This document shows, in pieces, positions 50,483-57,748 of a stretch of DNA of 57,748 nt (its first letter is position 1; each line of letters begins with the position of its first letter). Source of the stretch: Gammaproteobacteria bacterium (GTDB taxonomy: Bacteria; Pseudomonadota; Gammaproteobacteria; Eutrophobiales; Eutrophobiaceae); assembly GCA_021773245.1 (NCBI GenBank), contig JAJFKK010000125.1, forward strand, positions 1 to 57,748. The letters are read 5' to 3'. The position numbers and the translations under genes are program-made. The notes beneath the pieces were generated by a model. It was not told the DNA's origin, made no database searches, and saw only the letters and a list, made by a program, of their open reading frames with translations.

Positions 50483-51886
50483 ATGCAAGATCCCTTAGTA
50501 ACTTCTGCAGAAGTACCCATTTTAGAAAAACGAATTCTTTTAGTTGAAGATGAAACTGTTTTTGCAAAGGCGGTAAAAAAGCATTTGGAACGTTCAAGTT
50601 ATAAAGTTGACCTTGCAGGTGATTTGGCAACTGCAAGAGAACGTTATAAAAATAATCAGCCTGACTTGGTATTGCTTGATATGCGTTTACCAGATGGTTC
50701 AGGACTCGATTTTCTTTCAGAAATAAAATCATCAATGACGAGTACATCAATTCTTGTTATGTCTGCTTATGGTGAATTAGAAGATGCAGTTTCTGCTATG
50801 AAACTTGGTGCATCAGATTATTTGAAAAAACCAATCGATCTTGAAGAATTGATTATCAATGTAGAAAAGGTACTTGATAAAAATGAACTAACACAAAAGC
50901 TAACTAACTCCGCTAAAAGAGAACAACATGCAGCAGAGACAGTCGACTTTTTAGGAAAATGCCAACAAATTAAATCAGTACGTGAACAAGTCGAACGTAT
51001 TTCAAAACTATCTCAATCAACAGAGGTCATCCCGCCAACAGTATTAATACTAGGGGAAACAGGCACAGGTAAAGATGTTGTTGCGAGATTACTTCATGAA
51101 AAAAGCAGTCGAAATCAAAAACCGTTTGTGCATGTTGACTGTGCTTCTTTACCAAAGGATTTAATAGAATCCGAATTATTTGGACATGAGAAAGGTGCTT
51201 TTACAAATGCACATGTTGCACGTACAGGTTTAATAGAAGCGGCTGAAGATGGTGTATTATTTTTAGATGAAATAGGAGAGTTGCCACTCGATCTACAATC
51301 AAAATTACTCGCTGTATTAGAAAGAAGAACGTTGAGACGAGTAGGTACAACACAAGAGCGCCCTGTTGCTGCATGGATTGTTGCCGCGACAAATAGAGAC
51401 ATTGAATCTTTATCTGAAAGCGGTGAGTTTAGATCAGATTTATATTATCGATTGAATGTAATGTCACTTTCTATGCCTCCTTTACGAACACGAGGAAATG
51501 ATATTTTATTATTAGCAACACATTTTGCTAATCATACAGCGCGCAGATATGGATTACAGTTCGAAGGTTTCTCAGACGAAGCAGGAGATACGTTATTAGA
51601 TTACCCCTGGCCTGGTAATGTTCGTGAGATGAAACACTTATTAGAACGGGCAGTTTTGTTGAGCGGTGGTGGTGAGCTTGATGCGAGCATTCTAAGTCTC
51701 GATAAGAAGCTAGGCTCAAAATCAGAAGAGAAAGAAATGAATGATGATCTAACCTTGGGTGAAGCTGAGTTACATTTGATTAAGCAAGCTTTAGAACGCA
51801 CTAATCGCAATGTATCTAAAGCATCAAGAGAGTTAGGGATTACTCGAATGGCATTACGCTATCGAATTAAAAAATACGATTTATAA
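50483..51886 (+). CDS. Sigma-54-dependent response regulator (REC-AAA+-Fis HTH)
   Basis: LLDMRLPDGSG receiver, LGETGTGKDVVARLLH Walker A, GAFTNA loop, C-terminal NVSKASRELGITRMALRYRIKKY. Confidence 0.94.
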   Translation: MQDPLVTSAEVPILEKRILLVEDETVFAKAVKKHLERSSYKVDLAGDLATARERYKNNQPDLVLLDMRLPDGSGLDFLSEIKSSMTSTSILVMSAYGELEDAVSAMKLGASDYLKKPIDLEELIINVEKVLDKNELTQKLTNSAKREQHAAETVDFLGKCQQIKSVREQVERISKLSQSTEVIPPTVLILGETGTGKDVVARLLHEKSSRNQKPFVHVDCASLPKDLIESELFGHEKGAFTNAHVARTGLIEAAEDGVLFLDEIGELPLDLQSKLLAVLERRTLRRVGTTQERPVAAWIVAATNRDIESLSESGEFRSDLYYRLNVMSLSMPPLRTRGNDILLLATHFANHTARRYGLQFEGFSDEAGDTLLDYPWPGNVREMKHLLERAVLLSGGGELDASILSLDKKLGSKSEEKEMNDDLTLGEAELHLIKQALERTNRNVSKASRELGITRMALRYRIKKYDL

Positions 51887-51898
51887 AGCAGTAATGAA

Positions 51899-51991
51899 AT
51901 GGCAAAAGTAAATATGACAACTGATCTTGATGTTATAGCCGGTATATTTCAGGCAGGTTTTGATAATTTAAAAAAGATGTATGGTGGATAA
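51899..51991 (+). CDS. Candidate 30-aa microprotein MAKVNMTTDLDVIAGIFQAGFDNLKKMYGG
   Basis: Short ATG-TAA ORF directly after the sigma-54 regulator; weak or no SD. Confidence 0.3.
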   Translation: MAKVNMTTDLDVIAGIFQAGFDNLKKMYGG

Positions 51992-52079
51992 AAATAAATT
52001 ATATTTTATATCTGATAATAAAAATGGTTAAAGATAAACAAATGCTTTTTATAAGTATAAGGGCAAGAAGGAGCTCCAA

Positions 52080-53015
52080 GTGAAGGGATTGCTGAAAAAA
52101 ATATTTTTAATTATGTTGTTTTATCCGGCGATTACTTTTTCAGAGCAAAGTAGTGATGACAGTTTTCAATTTAAAAATGATATTCCGGCATTTCTAGATA
52201 ATGACGGGCCTAATGTATGTATAGATGAGGCTCATAATAATTATCATACTGCTGAAGGTCGTTACAAACCGTTTGCCAATATGCTTCGCCATGATGGTTT
52301 TAATGTGTCGCGGTTTACCAATAAATTTTCTCAAGAAAATTTAAAAAAATGTGATGTTTTAGTCATAGCAAATGCATTATCGCCTATAAATGAAAAAGAA
52401 TGGCGATATCCACATTTTTCTGCGTTTAATGGTAATGAAATCATTGATGTTAAGAATTGGGTGAGGAGTGGAGGTAGTCTTTTAATATTTGCAGATCACG
52501 CACCACTCGCAGGGGCGGCACGTGATTTAGGAGCAGTGATAGGACTTCTAATGGCGGATGTGTATGCGCTTAATGACCCTCATGGGAAAGGAAAGGATAT
52601 TTATAGTAAAGAACAAAATACGTTACACGATCACTCAATCACGAGAGGCCGCAATTCTAAAGAAGCTATTGACCAAGTGACAACATTTACAGGGCAACCA
52701 GCGTTGATATCTCAATTTTGGAAACCGTTATTAACATTTAGAGAAAATGCACTTGCTTACATAGATCCTGATCAGGCTAGTTTACAATTAGCCACAGGAG
52801 AAGATCCTCCCATATTTTCATTAGCAGGATGGAGTCATGCTGCAACCAGAGAATGGGATAAAGGACGCATTGTCTTCATCGGTGAAGCTGCTTTATGTTC
52901 TGCTCAATTATCAGAAGATGATAATGAGCCTATGGGAATGAATTCCCCATTAGCTAAGCAAAATCCGCAGTTTTGTCTTAATGTAGTTAGGTGGTTGACC
53001 CGTATTCTAAACTAA
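52080..53015 (+). CDS. Exported DUF4350/GATase-like domain protein
   Basis: Signal peptide; VCIDEAHNNYHTAEGRYKPFANMLRHDGF..LVIANALSP..VKNWVRSGGSLLIFADHAPLAGAA. Confidence 0.65.
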   Translation: MKGLLKKIFLIMLFYPAITFSEQSSDDSFQFKNDIPAFLDNDGPNVCIDEAHNNYHTAEGRYKPFANMLRHDGFNVSRFTNKFSQENLKKCDVLVIANALSPINEKEWRYPHFSAFNGNEIIDVKNWVRSGGSLLIFADHAPLAGAARDLGAVIGLLMADVYALNDPHGKGKDIYSKEQNTLHDHSITRGRNSKEAIDQVTTFTGQPALISQFWKPLLTFRENALAYIDPDQASLQLATGEDPPIFSLAGWSHAATREWDKGRIVFIGEAALCSAQLSEDDNEPMGMNSPLAKQNPQFCLNVVRWLTRILN

Positions 53016-53050
53016 AGACTTAATAAACAAGCAATAAAAGGCTGCTATAT

Positions 53051-53740
53051 ATGTCAAATATGCTCTGTCCTAAATGTGGCAAATTTCAAGAAAAGGCTGA
53101 TATATGCGATTCATGTGGTATTGCGGTTGCAAAATTTAATCTCAAATCAACTGAACAACCAATCAGAGTTCATAAAGCTGCTAAGCAAAACAACGGTGTG
53201 AATATGCTTCAAGTCTTCTTTGGCATAGCGTTTATTATTGGTGTAATAATTTATTTTCCTGAGATTCTTAGCGGTGGAAGCCCTGGAGTAGCATACAAAG
53301 ATCTACCAACATTAGAAAAGACAAGAAAAGGTAAGGGGGTCAAAGAGTATGAGTTTATGCCATTGTTTGATGCTAATAAACCATTCAGTAGTCTGGCAAA
53401 AGAAAATTACTATACCGTTGTTGAAGGTTACACTAACACATGTTCAATTTGTAAACGTATGGAAGCAAGGTTTCCTGCTTTTCTAAAAGCACGTAAAGAT
53501 GTACTAATTCGTCGAGTTCATTTTCCAGAAGGCGGTATGAAATTTTCTTTTAACGGAGGAAGTCGAGCCGAAGTAGAAAAACAAGCTGAAGAATTAAACC
53601 AAAGAATAAAGTCATATGATTTTTGTGGTACACCTCATATTCAAATATACGATGCGAATAAACAATTGATTGTCAGCGACACTTGCAGAAAGAGAGCGGG
53701 CACAGATTTCTTACGGAAATGGATGTCAGCTGAGGCATAA
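53051..53740 (+). CDS. Zinc-ribbon + TM + thioredoxin-like protein
   Basis: CPKCGKFQEKADICDSCG ribbon, one TM, EGYTNTCSICKRMEARFPAFLKARKDVLIRRVHFPE with CSIC. Confidence 0.65.
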   Translation: MSNMLCPKCGKFQEKADICDSCGIAVAKFNLKSTEQPIRVHKAAKQNNGVNMLQVFFGIAFIIGVIIYFPEILSGGSPGVAYKDLPTLEKTRKGKGVKEYEFMPLFDANKPFSSLAKENYYTVVEGYTNTCSICKRMEARFPAFLKARKDVLIRRVHFPEGGMKFSFNGGSRAEVEKQAEELNQRIKSYDFCGTPHIQIYDANKQLIVSDTCRKRAGTDFLRKWMSAEA

Positions 53741-53881
53741 TAGATTATTAGTACCTTCTGTTAACGAGCCAAAGTTGTCATCTGTGGTTTATTTGTTAGC
53801 TACAGAGGGTATATTTCCGACCCATATAATTTGCATATATTTAGCAGGTTTATCTCAATCCTATATACCAATACCTCCGTA

Positions 53882-54010
53882 AGGACAGTCTTTAATCATC
53901 CCTTTGCAGAACAGGCTTTGATGCTAGGTGCCTGCCAACAAATCGCCCTCATTGATTTTGATACCACTATCTCCACTCGAGAAATTGTCGTTCAAACTTT
54001 CAGAGAATAA
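53882..54010 (+). pseudogene. Probable C-terminal gene remnant (...RTVFNHPFAEQALMLGACQQIALIDFDTTISTREIVVQTFRE*)
   Basis: Protein-like frame ending at TAA 54008-54010 with no plausible start; family not recognised. Confidence 0.45.
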
Positions 54011-54037
54011 TGCCGCTTAACCCATTGGAACTTCAGT

Positions 54038-54421
54038 CTACGTCAGCGAATCCTTGTCAGCTCTAGGATTTAGAATAAAAGCATCTTTGCCCATATCGTG
54101 ATATGTTGTCCCAAAGCCGACTAGAATTTCTTTGGAACCGGCGTTGGGTTTTCCCCAGCACTGACAGGTGATCTTGTTGCTCATTTCAATGAGTTTACCT
54201 AGTGGTTCCTTACCCTTCTCGTTGGCAAGGTGTGCTGCAAACGCTTCGTCGGTTGCATATAGTTCTGTCCACTGGCTGACATTTTCCGATGGATAATCAA
54301 CGTGGTAGCAGATCACCCCGGGGTGATCTAGCATTACCTTGCACAATGCCTCTTGATTTTTTCTGAAATCGTCTTCGCGTCCATCCATAATGTCCCACTG
54401 AATTTTAAGCATAAATGACAT
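54038..54421 (-). CDS. Antibiotic biosynthesis monooxygenase (ABM)-like small protein
   Basis: KIQWDIMDGREDDFRKNQEALCKVMLDHPGVICYHVDYPSENVSQWTELYATDEAFAAHLANEKGK. Confidence 0.65.
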   Translation of the reverse strand: MSFMLKIQWDIMDGREDDFRKNQEALCKVMLDHPGVICYHVDYPSENVSQWTELYATDEAFAAHLANEKGKEPLGKLIEMSNKITCQCWGKPNAGSKEILVGFGTTYHDMGKDAFILNPRADKDSLT

Positions 54422-54632
54422 TTTTATATCTCCTGCTGGTTAAATAATATTTGTTAACTATTTTGGATCTTCCTAAGGTCGATTGGATAGATTACTGTAA
54501 GGTCTATGAGAGATAAAGAACTGTAGCAACAAATTATAGATCGTCATTGGATAGTGATCCATTTTTAGCTATCTCTTAGTGAACTAGATATTTATTCGAA
54601 TGAGGTGAACTGATGAAGTCTACTCAATTATT

Positions 54633-55964
54633 TTAATGTAACTTCATTCTCGGCTTTATTTTTTGTGTTAAGAAATTTGCAATCGTTGTCAGTGTGACAC
54701 GGATGAATCCTTGAATAACGACTTGATGCATTTTATAGAGAGACAGGTAAACAAACCTAGCTAATATACCTTCAATCATCATGCTACCTGCTTTTTTTCC
54801 TAGAAGGTTGCCCATCATGTTTCCAACGGTGCTGTAACGACTTAGGTTAATCAAAGAACCATAATCAACATAGGTATATGTTGGAAGAGCTTTGTTATTA
54901 ATTCGGTTCTTTATTGATTTAGCTAACATTGTAGCTTGTTGGTTAGCAGCCTGGGCTCTAGGGGGCACTGTGTTGTCAGTTCCCTTCATAGGGCATGCCG
55001 CACAATCACCTAATGCAAAAATATTTTCATCGCGTGTTGTTTCTAATGTTTCTTTAACAACAAGCTGATTAATTCTGTTTGTTTCAAGCCCATCTATTTC
55101 AGCAAGAAAATCGGGGGCTTTGATGCCTGCGGCCCAGACTTTTATTTCTGAAGGAATAAGTCCGCCTTTGTCAGTTACAAAACCTAATTCAGTTGCTTCA
55201 GACACTCGATGCTCGGTTAAAACTTCGACATCTATTTTATTGAGTGCATATTGCGTTTTTTCTGAAAGGTCGGGTGGTAGGGCAGGTAGTATTCTTTCCG
55301 CTGCCTCAATGATTGTAATCTTTACTTCTTCTTTGGGCAGGCCATCAAGACCAAATTCTACTAAATGATTAATTGCTTCGTGCAATTCAGCAGACAATTC
55401 AACACCGGTTGCACCAGCTCCGGCAATGGCAATTTTTAATTGCCCTTCACGTAAAGGCGCTGTTTGTGCATGTGCTGTATAGGCATTTCTAAAAAAATGT
55501 TGATGAAATGCGTCTGCTTCTATTCGTGTGTCGAGAAACATACAGTTTTCTTTTACACCTTCAATACCAAAGTCATTGGTTTGACTACCTACGGCAAAGA
55601 CTAAAGTGTCGTATTTAAACGTACGTTTTGGAATGTATTCTTCGCCGTTATGATCAAGTGTCGCTTCAGTAGTAATTTCCTGTTTTTGACGGTCTAGAGA
55701 ATCCATGCGGCCAAGTCGGAACCTAAAGTGATTTTTATGTCCTAATGCCAGGTAGCTTAATTCGTCTTCATAAGAATTTAAGGTGCCTGCAGCAACTTCA
55801 TGCAGGAGTGGTTTCCAAATATGAGTCAAAGTTGCATCAATAAGGGTGACCTCGGCTTTTTTCTTTTTCCCAAGCTTTTTTCCGAGCCTTACTGCTAATT
55901 CAAGTCCGCCAGCACCGCCGCCGACGACAATAATTTTATGAACTGTATCGTTATTATCCGTCAT
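54633..55964 (-). CDS. ndh: Type II NADH dehydrogenase
   Basis: IIVVGGGAGGLELAVRLGKKLG, IAGAGATGVELSAELHEA, FALGDCAACP. Confidence 0.92.
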   Translation of the reverse strand: MTDNNDTVHKIIVVGGGAGGLELAVRLGKKLGKKKKAEVTLIDATLTHIWKPLLHEVAAGTLNSYEDELSYLALGHKNHFRFRLGRMDSLDRQKQEITTEATLDHNGEEYIPKRTFKYDTLVFAVGSQTNDFGIEGVKENCMFLDTRIEADAFHQHFFRNAYTAHAQTAPLREGQLKIAIAGAGATGVELSAELHEAINHLVEFGLDGLPKEEVKITIIEAAERILPALPPDLSEKTQYALNKIDVEVLTEHRVSEATELGFVTDKGGLIPSEIKVWAAGIKAPDFLAEIDGLETNRINQLVVKETLETTRDENIFALGDCAACPMKGTDNTVPPRAQAANQQATMLAKSIKNRINNKALPTYTYVDYGSLINLSRYSTVGNMMGNLLGKKAGSMMIEGILARFVYLSLYKMHQVVIQGFIRVTLTTIANFLTQKIKPRMKLH

Positions 55965-56055
55965 ACTTGATCCGATCTATATAATAATGGAATTAAACGC
56001 TATCATAACTGATGTTGCATCGCACATAAAACATATATTGAGAGGGTTAAATTAA

Positions 56056-56355
56056 GTGGACGAACAAACTAGAATTGAACTTGAAGCTGCGGCGTTTCGC
56101 CGTTTAGTACAGCATTTTAGAGAACATACCGATGTACAAAATATTGATTTAATGAATTTGGCTAGTTTTTGCCGAAATTGCTTATCAAAATGGTATCGAG
56201 CTGCTGCAGAAGAGAAAGGCGTTGAGATGGATTATGATCAAGCCAGAGAGATTATATATGGTATGCCGTATTCAGAATGGAAAGAAAAACATCAAAGTGA
56301 AGCGAGCACAGAACAAAAAAATAAGTTTAAAGAAGTGACTGGAGAAGAAGCTTAA
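56056..56355 (+). CDS. DUF1244 family protein (GTG start)
   Basis: FRRLVQHFREHTDVQNIDLMNLASFCRNCLSKWYRAAAEEKG...IIYGMPYSEWKEKHQ. Confidence 0.85.
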   Translation: MDEQTRIELEAAAFRRLVQHFREHTDVQNIDLMNLASFCRNCLSKWYRAAAEEKGVEMDYDQAREIIYGMPYSEWKEKHQSEASTEQKNKFKEVTGEEA

Positions 56356-57317
56356 AAAATTTGAGTGATGATATAGGATTTTTTGTTTAACTCATTTAAT
56401 AAGCCTTTTTCATCAGCAAGGTGTGAAGCGCCGACGGCAACAAATACATTGCCTACTTTAAATTCTTTTTCGATTCGTTCAAGCATTCGAGTATTTCGGT
56501 CGTACAATATTCTTGATATGAATCGTTGAAATACGGCTTCGTCGTGATGTGGTTGGTTGTTGAACTCAATTATGCCTTCTAAATCACGGTCGACATACAA
56601 GTCGACCAGTATTTTTGTATCACGAATGATTTGTTCATGATTACAAATAGTATCTTTTAATATATCAACTTGGTCATCCATCGCTAAACCATCTAATGCG
56701 GACAATATTTCTTCCATGGTTTCCAAAGATTTAATTTGAAGCATGCTTTGTTGTGCTACTTGAAATAAGTTACTTTCAAGAGTCGGTGCTCTAATTGGTT
56801 TCGGTCTGCCAATTAAACTGAATGCTGCCCAGGGTTTGACAAAGTTTGTGTGTTCTTTTGCAATGCCATAGTTTTGGATTATTATTGTTAATGCTTCCAA
56901 TAATTCAGGTTCTAACAAAGTATCAAGACGTTGTTTATCTTTAAAATACATCATATTTAAAAAAGCTTGATTCGCTTCTTCATTGGGAATGGTTTCCATT
57001 AATAAGGTTTTACTTTTAACCAAAGCCAATCGGACTTGTGGTGGAATTCCGCTTACGGCGTAATCCTGTGAATGCATGGTGCCGAATAAATAATTTATTT
57101 TTCCTTCCGGACTTTCAACTTTCCAGAGCAAGCCTTTTTTAAATCGATTATTTTTGCTTTGCTCAGTATTTGAGGTCTTTTTTTCTAGCACTGCTCTGAA
57201 ATCTGTACAAGTTTCAGATAAATAGTCATTTGACTGGTTACCAGCTGAGGCAAAACCGGGAATTATTATCAGGCAAAGCAGACAAGTTAGGTAAATAGCT
57301 ATATTATTCATGAACAT
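56352..57317 (-). CDS. TraB/GumN-family (PDGLE-type) exported protein
   Basis: LLWKVESPEGKINYLFGTMHSQD and VGNVFVAVGASHLADEKGLLNEL; start placed near MFMNNIAIYL signal peptide rather than the ORF start. Confidence 0.85.
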   Translation of the reverse strand: MFMNNIAIYLTCLLCLIIIPGFASAGNQSNDYLSETCTDFRAVLEKKTSNTEQSKNNRFKKGLLWKVESPEGKINYLFGTMHSQDYAVSGIPPQVRLALVKSKTLLMETIPNEEANQAFLNMMYFKDKQRLDTLLEPELLEALTIIIQNYGIAKEHTNFVKPWAAFSLIGRPKPIRAPTLESNLFQVAQQSMLQIKSLETMEEILSALDGLAMDDQVDILKDTICNHEQIIRDTKILVDLYVDRDLEGIIEFNNQPHHDEAVFQRFISRILYDRNTRMLERIEKEFKVGNVFVAVGASHLADEKGLLNELNKKSYIITQIF

Positions 57318-57389
57318 AAAAACGGCAGGCGCTAAGATCTGCTTTTTCGAATAGCTGCGGGAAGCAGTTAAATAACAAAAATTACTCAT

Positions 57390-57748
57390 ATGTCTTATTT
57401 TTTTACACAACGGTTCAGGTTTATAACTTGTAGTGTGATTATATCTTTACTCTGTGTCTCATTGCAGGGTTGTGTTAATCATAGCTATAAAGCAGAGCCA
57501 ATTAATACTAAGACGGTATTAAATGAAATTAATTCATGGAATATAAACAATTCTGATTTAAATCAATTTCTTCAAGTAAATGGACTTTCCTTGGAAGAAT
57601 TTAATAGCAATGTCTTTTCAATAGAGCGCCTGTATTTAACCAGCTTATATTACGATCCTGAAATGCAGGTTGCCTATAGCAAATGGAAAAAAACACAAGT
57701 TGCTGCTAAGCATGCTGACTATAAAATTAATCCTGAATTTTCGATTCC
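57390..57748 (+). CDS. TolC-like outer membrane efflux protein, lipoprotein type (partial, runs off window end)
   Basis: MSYFFTQRFRFITCSVIISLLCVSLQGCVNHSY...FSIERLYLTSLYYDPEMQVAYSKWKKTQVAAKHADYKINPEFSI. Confidence 0.7.
   Translation, partial: MSYFFTQRFRFITCSVIISLLCVSLQGCVNHSYKAEPINTKTVLNEINSWNINNSDLNQFLQVNGLSLEEFNSNVFSIERLYLTSLYYDPEMQVAYSKWKKTQVAAKHADYKINPEFSI

Noticed and set aside
49705-51810. Several minus-strand ORFs under the kinase and regulator genes
   Set aside because: Overlap well-supported coding frames with intact catalytic motifs; spurious antisense frames.

Overview
This is a gene-dense, AT-rich, gammaproteobacterial-type chromosomal segment. Its core is the conserved block rpsB-tsf-pyrH-frr-uppS-cdsA-dxr-rseP-bamA-skp-lpxD-fabZ-lpxA-lpxB-rnhB-dnaE-accA-tilS on the + strand, with map-glnD-mutH-dusA running the opposite way. 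I saw no rRNA, tRNA, CRISPR array, prophage or intact IS element. The most interesting observations are: (1) an unlisted 24-aa pqqA ORF on the minus strand (48697-48771), monocistronic, with its own SD, leader hairpin and terminator and no other pqq genes in the window; it is divergent from a sensor kinase/sigma54-activator pair whose activator has a GAFTNA instead of GAFTGA loop; (2) a minus-strand cluster encoding an ExbB/MotA-like channel, an ExbD/MotB-like stator fused to a beta domain, a small membrane protein and a VWA-TM-FHA protein, next to a DUF302 lipoprotein and an L,D-transpeptidase; (3) a window-edge response regulator with a degenerate GGDEF-like domain and a 16-aa tandem coiled-coil repeat; (4) a decayed duplicate of the bamA start region just upstream of bamA; (5) an isocitrate dehydrogenase gene with no ATG/GTG/TTG start, apparently starting at ATT; (6) an S2 protein with a histone-like Lys/Ala tail and a structured rpsB leader. 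All family calls come from reading motifs by eye; no searches were run.
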